From: Streptomyces himalayensis subsp. himalayensis
Lineage (GTDB): Bacteria > Actinomycetota > Actinomycetes > Streptomycetales > Streptomycetaceae
DNA length: 64,000 nt
Direction: 5' to 3'
Assembly: GCF_013778455.1 (NCBI RefSeq)
Contig: NZ_JACEHE010000007.1
Coordinates: forward strand, 124,001 to 188,000
How positions within the stretch are numbered: the stretch's first letter is position 1; the number at the start of each line of letters is the position of its first letter. The notes beneath the pieces are model-generated. The model was given only the letters and a program-made list of their open reading frames with translations. It was not told the origin of the DNA and searched no databases. The translations under genes and the position numbers were made by a program. Below are positions 25,513-33,261 of the stretch, one piece after another.

Positions 25513-26952
25513 TCAGAGGATCGCCCCCGGCGTGTAACCCGCCGCCTCCGGGCGCGCCTTCACGATCTCCTCGACACGCGCGGCCACAGCCGCCACCTGG
25601 TCGCCCGCGGCGCCGGTGAAGGACAGCTTGTCGGCCATCAGTGCGTCGAGCTGGGCCCGGTCCAGCGGGATGCGCGCGTCCGCGGCGAGCTTGTCCAGCA
25701 GTTCGTTGCGCTCGGCGCCCTGCTCACGCATCGCGAGCGCCGAAGCCACCGCGTTCTCCTTGATCGCCTCGTGTGCGAGCTCCCGGCCGACGCCCGCACG
25801 CACCGCGCCCATCAGCACCTTCGTCGTCGCGAGGAAGGGCAGGTAACGGTCCAGCTCACGCGCGACGACCGCGGGGAACGCACCGAACTCGTCGAGCACC
25901 GTCAGGAACGTCTCCAGCAGACCGTCGAGCGCGAAGAACGCGTCGGGCAGCGCGACCCGGCGTACCACCGAGCAGGAGACATCGCCCTCGTTCCACTGGT
26001 CGCCGGCGAGCTCGCCCGTCATCGAGGCGTAGCCGCGCAGGATGACCATGAGGCCGTTGACGCGCTCGCACGAGCGGGTGTTCATCTTGTGCGGCATCGC
26101 CGACGAGCCGACCTGGCCCGGCTTGAAGCCCTCGGTCACCAGCTCGTGCCCGGCCATCAGCCGGATCGTCTTGGCGAGCGACGACGGGGCCGCGGCCAGC
26201 TGGACCAGCGCCGTCACGACCTCGTAGTCGAGGGAGCGCGGGTAGACCTGGCCGACCGAGGTGAAGGCGTGCGAGAAGCCGAGGTGGTGCGCGATGCGCT
26301 GCTCCAGCTCGGCGAGCTTCCCGGCGTCGCCGCCCAGCAGGTCGAGCATGTCCTGTGCGGTGCCGACGGGGCCCTTGATACCGCGCAGCGGGTAGCGGGT
26401 CAGCAGCTCCTCGACCCGGCCGTACGCCACCAGCAGCTCGTCGGCGGCCGTCGCGAAGCGCTTGCCGAGGGTGGTCGCCTGCGCGGCGACGTTGTGCGAG
26501 CGGCCCGCCATGACCAGCTCGCCGTACTCGCCGGCGAGCTTGCCGAGACGCGCAAGCACGGCGACCGTACGGTCGCGCATGAGCTCCAGGGAGAGCCGGA
26601 CCTGCAGCTGCTCGACGTTCTCCGTCAGGTCGCGCGAGGTCATGCCCTTGTGCACGTGCTCGTGGCCGGCGAGGGCGTTGAACTCCTCGATCCGCGCCTT
26701 CACGTCATGCCGCGTGACCTTCTCGCGCTCCGCGATCGAGCCCAGGTCGACCTGGTCGAGCACCAGCTCGTAGTCGGCGATGATGCCGTCCGGCACCTCG
26801 ATCCCGAGGTCCTTCTGGGCACGCAGCACGGCGAGCCAGAGCTGGCGCTCCAGCTTCACCTTCTGCTCGGGGGACCACAGAGTGGCGAGCTCGGCCGAGG
26901 CATAGCGGCCAGCCAGGACGTTCGGGATGCGGGGCTTCGCAGACGCAGTCAC
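25513..26952 (-). CDS. purB: Adenylosuccinate lyase
   Basis: This 479-residue fumarase/aspartase-superfamily lyase acts twice in purine synthesis (SAICAR to AICAR, and adenylosuccinate to AMP, each releasing fumarate). The signature is GSSAMPHKMNTRSCERVNG, with the catalytic His pair in AGRSHNVAAQATT and the nearby TSRDLTEN. GTG 26952 (VTASAKPRIPNVLAGRYAS) fits the family start. The frame stays open upstream to 28002, but that covers the SGNH gene in another frame. The uracil glycosylase follows almost directly on the same strand. The call is very secure. Confidence 0.93.
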   Translation of the reverse strand: MTASAKPRIPNVLAGRYASAELATLWSPEQKVKLERQLWLAVLRAQKDLGIEVPDGIIADYELVLDQVDLGSIAEREKVTRHDVKARIEEFNALAGHEHVHKGMTSRDLTENVEQLQVRLSLELMRDRTVAVLARLGKLAGEYGELVMAGRSHNVAAQATTLGKRFATAADELLVAYGRVEELLTRYPLRGIKGPVGTAQDMLDLLGGDAGKLAELEQRIAHHLGFSHAFTSVGQVYPRSLDYEVVTALVQLAAAPSSLAKTIRLMAGHELVTEGFKPGQVGSSAMPHKMNTRSCERVNGLMVILRGYASMTGELAGDQWNEGDVSCSVVRRVALPDAFFALDGLLETFLTVLDEFGAFPAVVARELDRYLPFLATTKVLMGAVRAGVGRELAHEAIKENAVASALAMREQGAERNELLDKLAADARIPLDRAQLDALMADKLSFTGAAGDQVAAVAARVEEIVKARPEAAGYTPGAIL

Positions 26953-27095
26953 GTGGACGAATTCTACTGGCGATTCCTGCAGGCCAGTGCCGGGGCCCGA
27001 TTCGTCGGAAGCTACGAGAGGGGTGCGGGGCGTCCGCTGCGCCGACTGAAGAGGCATCGCCTCCGGGGCGCCCGTCCGTACGAGCGCCCCTGGGC

Positions 27096-27875
27096 CTACG
27101 CGATCGGACCCTCGTACGGCAGCAGCTCCGGCCGCTTCGGGGGGCGTCCGTCGCCGGAGGAGCGGCCCGTGAGGCGGCGGCCGATCCACGGCAGGAGGTG
27201 CTGACGGGCGAACCGGGCGTCGGCGATCCGCTGCGTCGCCCAGTTCGGCGGCACGGGGGCCGGCAGCGGCGCCCGCCAGTCGTCCTCGGGCTCGTACCCG
27301 AGCGCCTGCCAGACCGCCTCGGCCACCCTGCGGTGTCCTTCGGGCGTCAGATGAAGGCGGTCCACGTCCCACATCCGCTGATCGGAGAGGGCGGCCACGC
27401 CGAACAGATCGACCACGACCGCGCCGTGTCGCGCCGCGAGCGTGTCGACGCAGTCGAACAGCTCTTCCATGCGGGGGCGGAACCGCTCCAGCACCGGGCC
27501 CGTCCGGCCCGGGCTGCGCATCAGCACCAGCTGCTTGCAGTTCGGGGCGAGGCGCTCCACCGCCTCCTCCAGCAGCCCGCGCACCATGCCCATGTCGCAC
27601 TTGGGGCGCAGCGTGTCGTTGAGCCCGCCCACCAGGGTGACGACGTCCGCCTGCATCGCGGCGGCCGCGTCCACCTGCTCGTCGACGATCTGGCCGATGA
27701 GCTTGCCGCGCACCGCGAGATTGGCGTACCGGAAGCCTGGCGTCCGCGCCGCCATCCTTCCCGCTAGGAGATCGGCCCAGCCGCGGTACGAGCCGTCGGG
27801 CAGGAGGTCCGACATGCCCTCGGTGAAGCTGTCGCCTATCGCGACGAGACTGGTGTAGTTTGCATTGATCTCCAT
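27096..27875 (-). CDS. SGNH/GDSL hydrolase
   Basis: This 259-residue SGNH-fold esterase/lipase shows block I AIGDSFTEGMSD with the nucleophile Ser, Gly in NLAVRGKL, block III GGLNDTLRPK with Asn, and block V DRLHLTPEGH with the Asp-x-x-His pair. No signal peptide is seen, so it is probably cytoplasmic. The ATG at 27875 has only weak ribosome-binding sequence. A perfect 19-bp tandem repeat with a palindrome lies 60-100 bp upstream and may carry its control site. The substrate is unknown. Confidence 0.88.
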   Translation of the reverse strand: MEINANYTSLVAIGDSFTEGMSDLLPDGSYRGWADLLAGRMAARTPGFRYANLAVRGKLIGQIVDEQVDAAAAMQADVVTLVGGLNDTLRPKCDMGMVRGLLEEAVERLAPNCKQLVLMRSPGRTGPVLERFRPRMEELFDCVDTLAARHGAVVVDLFGVAALSDQRMWDVDRLHLTPEGHRRVAEAVWQALGYEPEDDWRAPLPAPVPPNWATQRIADARFARQHLLPWIGRRLTGRSSGDGRPPKRPELLPYEGPIA

Positions 27876-27936
27876 GGCGGAGCGATGTTATCGCGCTGCG
27901 GGCGGGTGCCCGGCGCCCAGGTGCGCCCCTCCCGGA

Positions 27937-27978
27937 CCTGTGCACAGGCTGTACGCGAGTGCACAGGCTGTACGCGAG
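27937..27978. repeat. Palindrome plus perfect 19-bp tandem duplication
   Basis: TGCACAGGCTGTACGCGAG occurs twice head-to-tail (27941-27959, 27960-27978) without a mismatch. The first copy overlaps the 12-bp palindrome CCTGTGCACAGG (27937-27948). It lies in the 166-bp gap upstream of the SGNH hydrolase, between two same-strand genes, where an operator would be expected. Confidence 0.7.
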
Positions 27979-28041
27979 GCGACGTACGTCCTCCCACGCC
28001 ACCGGCAGGCGGCGAAGCCACCCGCCGGCAGAGGGAGCGCG

Positions 28042-29073
28042 TCAGACCGGCTGGCCGAACAGCTCCCGCAGGACGTCCTCCATGGTCACCAGGCCCGCGA
28101 GGCGGCCGTCCGAGCCGATGACCGCCGCGAGGTGCGTGCGGCTGCCGCGCAAGGCGGTCAGTACGTCGTCCAGCGGCGTCGTCTCGCGTACCCGGGCGAT
28201 GGCACGCATGTCGCTGATCTGGAAGGGCAGATCGCGCGGCGTCACATCGAGGGCGTCCTTGACGTGCAGATAGCCGACGATCCGGCGGCCGGCGTCGACC
28301 ACGGGGAACCGGGAGAACCCCGACTCCGCCGCGAGCCGCTCCAGCTGCTCGGGGGTGACGCCCACGTGCACATAGACCAGCCGCTCGAGCGGCAGGACGA
28401 CGTCGCGTACGGGACGTCGGCCCAGCTCCAGCGCGTCGTGCAGCCGCTCCCGGGCACGCTCGTCGATCAGCCCCGCCTCACCGGAGTCCCGGACCAGGCG
28501 GGCGAGCTCGTCGTCCGAGAACGTCGCCGCCACCTCGTCCTTCGTCTCCACACGCAGCAGCTTCAGCAGGGCGTTCGCGAAGGCGTTGACCGTGAAGATC
28601 ACCGGGCGCAGCGCGCGGGCCAGCGTCACCAGGGGCGGGCCGAGCAGCAGCGCGGTGCGCACCGGCTCGGCCAGCGCGACGTTCTTCGGGATCATCTCGC
28701 CGAGCAGCATGTGCAGATACGTGGCGACGACCAGCGCGATCACGAACGAGATCGGGTGGACCAGGCCGTGCGGCACGCCGACCGCGTCGAACACCGGCTC
28801 CAGCAGATGCGCGATCGCGGGCTCCGCGACCACACCCAGCACCAGCGTGCACAGCGTGATGCCGAGCTGCGCGGCCGCCATCAGCGCCGACACATGCTCC
28901 AGTCCCCACAGCACGCTGCGCGCGCGCAGACTGTGCTGCTCGCGCCGTGCGCCCCGCTCCGCGTACTCCTCGATCTGGCTGCGGCGGACCGAGATCAGCG
29001 CGAACTCGGCGCCCACGAAGAAGGCGTTGACGACCAGTGTCGCCAGGGCGATCAGCAGCTGGATGGCGGTCAT
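28042..29073 (-). CDS. CNNM/CBS-pair membrane protein (hemolysin C-like)
   Basis: This 343-residue protein has an N-terminal CNNM (DUF21) transmembrane domain (about 1-180; MTAIQLLIALATLVVNAFFVGAEFAL and LGITLCTLVLGVVAEPAI) and a C-terminal pair of CBS domains (about 205-335). It lacks the CorC/HlyC domain found in its upstream partner. The family is linked to Mg2+/Co2+ transport or its control. Its start overlaps the 3' end of the partner by 4 bp, so the two are made together and may form a hetero-complex. Confidence 0.9.
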   Translation of the reverse strand: MTAIQLLIALATLVVNAFFVGAEFALISVRRSQIEEYAERGARREQHSLRARSVLWGLEHVSALMAAAQLGITLCTLVLGVVAEPAIAHLLEPVFDAVGVPHGLVHPISFVIALVVATYLHMLLGEMIPKNVALAEPVRTALLLGPPLVTLARALRPVIFTVNAFANALLKLLRVETKDEVAATFSDDELARLVRDSGEAGLIDERARERLHDALELGRRPVRDVVLPLERLVYVHVGVTPEQLERLAAESGFSRFPVVDAGRRIVGYLHVKDALDVTPRDLPFQISDMRAIARVRETTPLDDVLTALRGSRTHLAAVIGSDGRLAGLVTMEDVLRELFGQPV

Positions 29074-30401
29074 CGCCGCTCCTCCGTGTCATCGATGGTC
29101 GTCGGTGCGTGCAGCAGGACGCGGGCGGCCCGTCGGCCCGAGGCGTCGACCACGTCGAGGCGCCAGCCGTCGACGTCGACGCGGTCCCCGACCTGCGGGA
29201 TACGGCCGAGTTCGGTGGCGACCAGCCCGGCGAGTGTCTCGTACGGCCCCTCGGGCGCGTGCAGCCCGACGCGTACGAGCTGGTCGGTACGGGCGGCTCC
29301 GTCGGCCGAGTACAGCGGCCTGCCGTCTTCGTCCGTCCCGGCCGAGGCCAGGTCGGGCGTCTCGTGCGGGTCGTGCTCGTCGCGCACCTCGCCGACGACC
29401 TCCTCGACGATGTCCTCCAGCGTGGCGACGCCTGCCGTGCCGCCGTACTCGTCGATGACCACGGCCATCGTGCGCTTGCCCGACAACCGGTCCATCAACC
29501 GGTCCACGGTCAGCGACTCGGGGACGAACAGGGGCTCGCGCATCACTTCGGTGACGCGAGTACGTGCGCGGCGCTCGGCCGGCACGGACAGCACGTCCTT
29601 GATGTGGACGATCCCGATGACGGAGTCGAGGCTGCCGCGGTAGACCGGGAAGCGGGACAGGCCGGTCGCGCGGGTCGCATTGGCGACGTCCTCGCAGGTC
29701 GCCTGCGCCTCGAGCGCGATGACCTGCACACGCGGCGTCATCACGTTCTCCGCGGTCAGATCGGCGAGGTTGAGCGTGCGTACGAAGAGCTCCGCGGTGT
29801 CGGCCTCCAGCGCGCCCTCCTTGGCGGAGTGCCGGGCGAGGGCCACCAGCTCCTGGGGGCCACGGGCGGAGGCGAGTTCCTCGGCGGGCTCGATGCCGAG
29901 GCGGCGCACCGCATGGTTCGCGGTGTTGTTCAGATGCGCGATGAACGGGCGGAACGCGGCGCTGAACCAGCGCTGCGGATTGGCCACGACCTTGGCGACC
30001 GCGAGCGGCTTGGAGATCGCCCAGTTCTTGGGCACCAGCTCGCCGACGACCATCAGGAAGACAGTCGACAGGGCAGTGCCGATGACCAGGGCCGTCGACG
30101 AGGCGACGCTCCGGGAGATGCCGAGGGACTGCAGCGGGCCGGAGATCAGCTTGGCGATGGACGGCTCGGCGAGCATGCCGACGATCAGGTTGGTGACGGT
30201 GATGCCGAGCTGTGCGCCGGACAGCTGGAAGGTGAGGTTCCGTGCGGCCTTCAGGGCACCGGCGGCGCCGCGCTCGCCTCGCTCCACGGCGCGCTCGAGT
30301 TCGCCGCGCTCCACGGTGGTGAGCGAGAACTCCGCTGCGACGAACGCACCGCAGGCCAGCGAGAGCAGGACGGCCACGGCGAGCAGGAGCAGTTCGGTCA
30401 T
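29070..30401 (-). CDS. CNNM/CBS/CorC-type membrane protein (hemolysin C family)
   Basis: This 443-residue protein has a CNNM domain with four membrane segments (about 1-190; MTELLLLAVAVLLSLACGAFVAAEF), two CBS domains (about 215-335, FPVYRGSLDSVIGIVHIKDVL) and a C-terminal CorC/HlyC transporter-associated domain (about 355-430). This is the full-length architecture of putative Mg2+/Co2+ exporters or sensors. It is the first gene of a two-gene operon, with the shorter relative downstream overlapping by 4 bp. The ion has not been established for this branch. Confidence 0.9.
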   Translation of the reverse strand: MTELLLLAVAVLLSLACGAFVAAEFSLTTVERGELERAVERGERGAAGALKAARNLTFQLSGAQLGITVTNLIVGMLAEPSIAKLISGPLQSLGISRSVASSTALVIGTALSTVFLMVVGELVPKNWAISKPLAVAKVVANPQRWFSAAFRPFIAHLNNTANHAVRRLGIEPAEELASARGPQELVALARHSAKEGALEADTAELFVRTLNLADLTAENVMTPRVQVIALEAQATCEDVANATRATGLSRFPVYRGSLDSVIGIVHIKDVLSVPAERRARTRVTEVMREPLFVPESLTVDRLMDRLSGKRTMAVVIDEYGGTAGVATLEDIVEEVVGEVRDEHDPHETPDLASAGTDEDGRPLYSADGAARTDQLVRVGLHAPEGPYETLAGLVATELGRIPQVGDRVDVDGWRLDVVDASGRRAARVLLHAPTTIDDTEERR

Positions 30402-30602
30402 CGGGTCACCTCCGTCCCATGGTCAGGCCGGGCCGGGGGCAGTGCACGATGTCTGGTACTGGGAGGCTCGCCCATGGGCGGACGCTCACACCTTTCCTGA
30501 GGTTCGAATGTTGCACCCATGGTAAAGGATCAGCAAAGTGATGCGCGTGTCCCCTTGGAGGGGCTTACCGGAATGGTCCGGCCGGTGCTCGCGAGAACCG
30601 GC

Positions 30603-30674
30603 GGTGCGGCGGCCCGGAGTGTGACCGGCACGGCGGCCCGGGGTGCGGCCGGCACGGCGGCCCGGGGTTGCGGC
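30603..30674. repeat. 24-bp tandem repeat, three units
   Basis: Three adjacent 24-bp units (starting at 30603, 30627 and 30651) share the core CGGCGGCCCGG. Units two and three differ at only two positions. The block ends 15 bp before the acetyltransferase stop codon and lies downstream of that gene on its own strand. Confidence 0.65.
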
Positions 30675-30689
30675 TGGTGCCGGGCCGGC

Positions 30690-31112
30690 TCAGGCGAGCG
30701 GCTTGACCCAGCGCCGCCAGTGGTCCTCGCGGTGGTAGCCAGCCGCAGCCCACGTGTGGTGTGCGCGTTCGTTGGCTTCCAGGACCATGGCGTCGACCCG
30801 TCGACCGCCCAGGGCGATGAATCGTTGTTCTGCCGCTTCCAGCAGGGCGGTGGCGATGCCTTGCCGGCGGCAGTCCGGGTGTACGGCCAGTCGGTAGGCG
30901 GAGCATCGCCATCCGTCGAAGCCGGCTATCACGGTCCCTGTGAGGACGCCGTCGCGCTCTGCGAGGAGCAGGGCTTCGGGGTCTCTTGTGATGAGTCGGG
31001 CCACTCCGTCGTAGTCGTCACTGATGCTCGTTCCTTCCGCGGCTTCGCGCCAGAACTGCAACACGGTGTCGATGTCGGAGAGGGTGGCGCAGCGGATGTG
31101 AAGATCGCTCAT
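30690..31112 (-). CDS. GNAT family N-acetyltransferase
   Basis: This 140-residue single-domain GNAT has the acetyl-CoA motif LAVHPDCRRQGIATALLEAAE (Q/RxxGxG/A) at about 77-97 and a C-terminal ANERAHHTWAAAGYHREDHW typical of RimI-like or small-molecule acetyltransferases. I prefer ATG 31112 (MSDLHIR) to 31124, as the family begins at IRxAT. The substrate is unknown. It stands at the border of the decayed polysaccharide-lyase island. Confidence 0.88.
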   Translation of the reverse strand: MSDLHIRCATLSDIDTVLQFWREAAEGTSISDDYDGVARLITRDPEALLLAERDGVLTGTVIAGFDGWRCSAYRLAVHPDCRRQGIATALLEAAEQRFIALGGRRVDAMVLEANERAHHTWAAAGYHREDHWRRWVKPLA

Positions 31113-31182
31113 GGGTCGAGCCAAGCAGAGCGCCGGCCTGTCTGGCGAACGGTTTCCGGTGCCGACGAATCGAGGCAGCAGA

Positions 31183-31423
31183 TCAACTGAACGCCACGTC
31201 CTCGTACGTCGTGGCCGTCTTCAGGCTGTCGATCCGGTTGACGATGTTCGGTGGAACCGTGGTCGCGGTCGTAGACGCCCCACTTGGGTTCGTTGGCGCT
31301 GTCCCAGGTGCGGCCGGGCGTACCGGGTCGTGTCACCCGTGAGGGTTTGCCGGTGGCCGTTGAAGTAGAGCTCCACCCAGCCGGCGGATGCCGTGCTCGA
31401 GGGGGTGGAGTCGCTGGAGAAGG
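31183..31423 (-). pseudogene. Polysaccharide lyase (heparin/alginate-lyase-like) C-terminal remnant
   Basis: Read in pieces on the minus strand, the codons give FSSDSTPSSTASAGWVELYFNG, then RTWDSANEPKWGVYDRDHGS, then NIVNRIDSLKTATTYEDVAF before a TGA (31183-31185). This is the jelly-roll C terminus of secreted Streptomyces lyases of the heparin-lyase-I type, but the three blocks lie in different frames and the N-terminal two thirds and signal peptide are missing. At least two indels are needed to restore it. It is not functional. Confidence 0.65.
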
Positions 31424-31696
31424 GGGCTGTTCACCGCCGCATGACTCACCGCCACATGAACCAGTCCGACATCGGCCACGCCGAGGCCGAGCGTTCCGGC
31501 GTTCCCGCTCCCTGCGCGGCCCAGAGTCCAGACCACGGATGGACGGCCGTCTCGATCGTCACAGCCATGAGACGAAGCCGGCTGCGTCCTCGGGGAAATA
31601 TGGGGTTCCACCACGGCGGCCGTCCGCGACAGCGCGCTGTCATCAGGCGTCCTTGAAGGCCGGCCGAATGCGGCCGAATGTCGTCTGCGCAAAGCG
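31424..31696. other. Unassigned sequence between broken lyases
   Basis: About 270 bp where the 5' part of the minus-strand lyase would be expected. No frame matches a lyase or a signal peptide. One minus-strand frame reads Gly/Val-rich (GNAGTLGLGVADVGLVHVAV) but resembles no family I know. It is probably decayed. Confidence 0.35.
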
Positions 31697-31725
31697 TTGA
31701 CTAGAAAGCGCTTGCCTTCTACGGT
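31697..31725 (+). promoter_or_regulatory. Promoter with LacI-family operator-like palindrome
   Basis: TTGACT (31697-31702) and TACGGT (31720-31725) are 17 bp apart, a good vegetative promoter reading toward the pectate lyase remnant. Between them lies GAAAGCGCTTGC (31704-31715), whose AAGCGCTT core is the typical LacI/GalR/CcpA-type palindrome. Another AAAGCG lies just upstream (31691-31696). Operators of this form control sugar-polymer lyase genes in many actinobacteria. Confidence 0.6.
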
Positions 31726-31930
31726 CCGTTCAGCAGTGTGAACCAACCGGCCATGGCGCACAGGGCATGGCGGCACCGGAGCCTTCGCTATCTGGGGAAA
31801 TGTGCGGAAACGCACGTCCTGGGCGTACACAGGCCTCCGACTCGGGTCATGCTGCCCGCGCACAACGATCAGCAAGGCGTACGTCATTCACATAGATGGC
31901 CCATCAGTGCTGCTGAAGGGACACACCCGC

Positions 31931-32381
31931 ATGCGTACCGACCCCCCACGTACACAAGCGCAAAGACCAGCCCTGGCCCGCACCGGCCGCCCTCGCGGCA
32001 GCCGCCGCCTCGCCGTGCCGCGGTCGGCCGGGGCAGCCGACACCACGCCGGTCGGATTCGGCGCCGGGACGACCGGCGGCGGATACGCCACGGCGCCGCA
32101 ACGACTACGTGGACGGCGCCGACACCGCCGGCCACGCGCGCGTGGCTGCCCAGACGCTCGTCGAGAACAACGTCTTCCGCTCGACGAATACCGAGGTCAC
32201 CACGGACCGCAGCGGTGACCTCGACGGACACGCCAACCCGCGCGGAAACGATCTCGGTGGAGCCGCCACCGGGATCTCGCGGGTCGGCACCGTCATCAAT
32301 CCGCCCGCAGCAGTACGGCGGGAGCCGGCCTCGTCCGTCGTCGCCTCGGTGACGTCCGGCGCGGGCGCCGGAAAGCTCTGA
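31931..32381 (+). pseudogene. Pectate lyase (PL1-like), internally deleted and frameshifted
   Basis: The start ATG 31931 (GAAGGGA ribosome site) gives MRTDPPRTQAQRPALAR and later ADTTPVGFGAGTTGGG, the N terminus of Streptomyces PL1 pectate lyases. The hydrophobic signal core is displaced to another frame by two offsetting indels. At 32100 it jumps to another frame reading ARVAAQTLVENNVF, DLDGHANPRGNDLGG and ASSVVASVTSGAGAGKL, the family's C terminus. The central beta-helix with the Ca2+ site and catalytic Arg, over 200 residues, is gone. It is a dead gene upstream of an intact PL3 lyase. Confidence 0.75.
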
Positions 32382-32413
32382 CACCCCCACACCACGACAG
32401 AAGGAATCGGGAC

Positions 32414-33196
32414 ATGACTTCTGCAACGCCACAGCGCGCCCGCAGGCGCGCACTGACCGGCGCGGTGGCCGCCCTTGGGCTTGGCATGATCATGACTACA
32501 CATGCCTCCTCGGCGAGCGCTGCCACCTGGCCGACCCCCAACGGCAGCGAGGCCGTCTCCTCCACCATCCCGGTCTCCGGCACCAAGGACTACGGGATGA
32601 AGCGGCTCTACGGCACCGGGGACCTGGCCGGTGACGGCCAGGAGGAGGGCCAGGACCCGATCCTCCGGCTCTCGGACGGCGCGGTGCTCAGGAACGTCAT
32701 CCTCGGCGCCCCGGCTGCCGACGGCATCCACTGCATGGGCAGCTGCACCCTGCAGAACGTCTGGTGGGAGGACGTCGGCGAGGACGCCGCCACCTTCCGG
32801 GGCGGCACCGGTGCCACGTACCACGTGATCGGCGGAGGTGCGAAGAAGGCCGCGGACAAGGTCTTCCAGCACAACGGCGGCGGGACGGTCAACATCTCGA
32901 ACTTCGCGGTGCAGGAGTTCAAGACGCTCTACCGCTCCTGCGGTGACTGCTCCACGCAGTACACGCGCAAGGTCAACCTCAACACCATCGAGGTGACTGG
33001 GACGGGCACCACCGCGCGGATCGTCGGCATCAACGTCAACCGCAACGACGTGGCGACGCTCCGCAACATCACGATCCTCAACGACGCGAGCCGCAAGGTC
33101 ATCCCCTGCCAGAAGTACAACAACAACACCGCAGTCGGGACGGGCCCCGACAGCACGAACTGCCTCTACTCCGGCTCGGACATCGTCTACCGCTGA
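32414..33196 (+). CDS. Secreted pectate lyase, polysaccharide lyase family 3
   Basis: This 260-residue secreted enzyme cleaves polygalacturonate (plant pectin) by beta-elimination. The signal peptide is MTSATPQRARRRALTGAVAAL... with cleavage likely after ASAA (about residue 37). The mature part has the PL3 beta-helix repeats: VLRNVILGAPAADGIHC, CTLQNVWWEDVGEDAATF, YHVIGGGAKKAADKVFQHNG, VNISNFAV and GINVNRNDVATLRNITI, with conserved Cys and the charged D/E/K set of the active site. It looks full length and has no carbohydrate-binding module. It is the only intact lyase of three clustered here, 32 bp after the PL1 remnant. Confidence 0.9.
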   Translation: MTSATPQRARRRALTGAVAALGLGMIMTTHASSASAATWPTPNGSEAVSSTIPVSGTKDYGMKRLYGTGDLAGDGQEEGQDPILRLSDGAVLRNVILGAPAADGIHCMGSCTLQNVWWEDVGEDAATFRGGTGATYHVIGGGAKKAADKVFQHNGGGTVNISNFAVQEFKTLYRSCGDCSTQYTRKVNLNTIEVTGTGTTARIVGINVNRNDVATLRNITILNDASRKVIPCQKYNNNTAVGTGPDSTNCLYSGSDIVYR

Positions 33197-33261
33197 GTCC
33201 GCTCCCGGCGGCCGGACGGGGCTCCCGCACGGGGCTTCGTCCGGCCGCTGGTGGTGTCCCC

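Noticed and set aside
25513..28002. A long frame extending purB through the SGNH hydrolase region
   Set aside because: PurB starts at GTG 26952 by family length; the upstream part is a shadow frame of the hydrolase gene.
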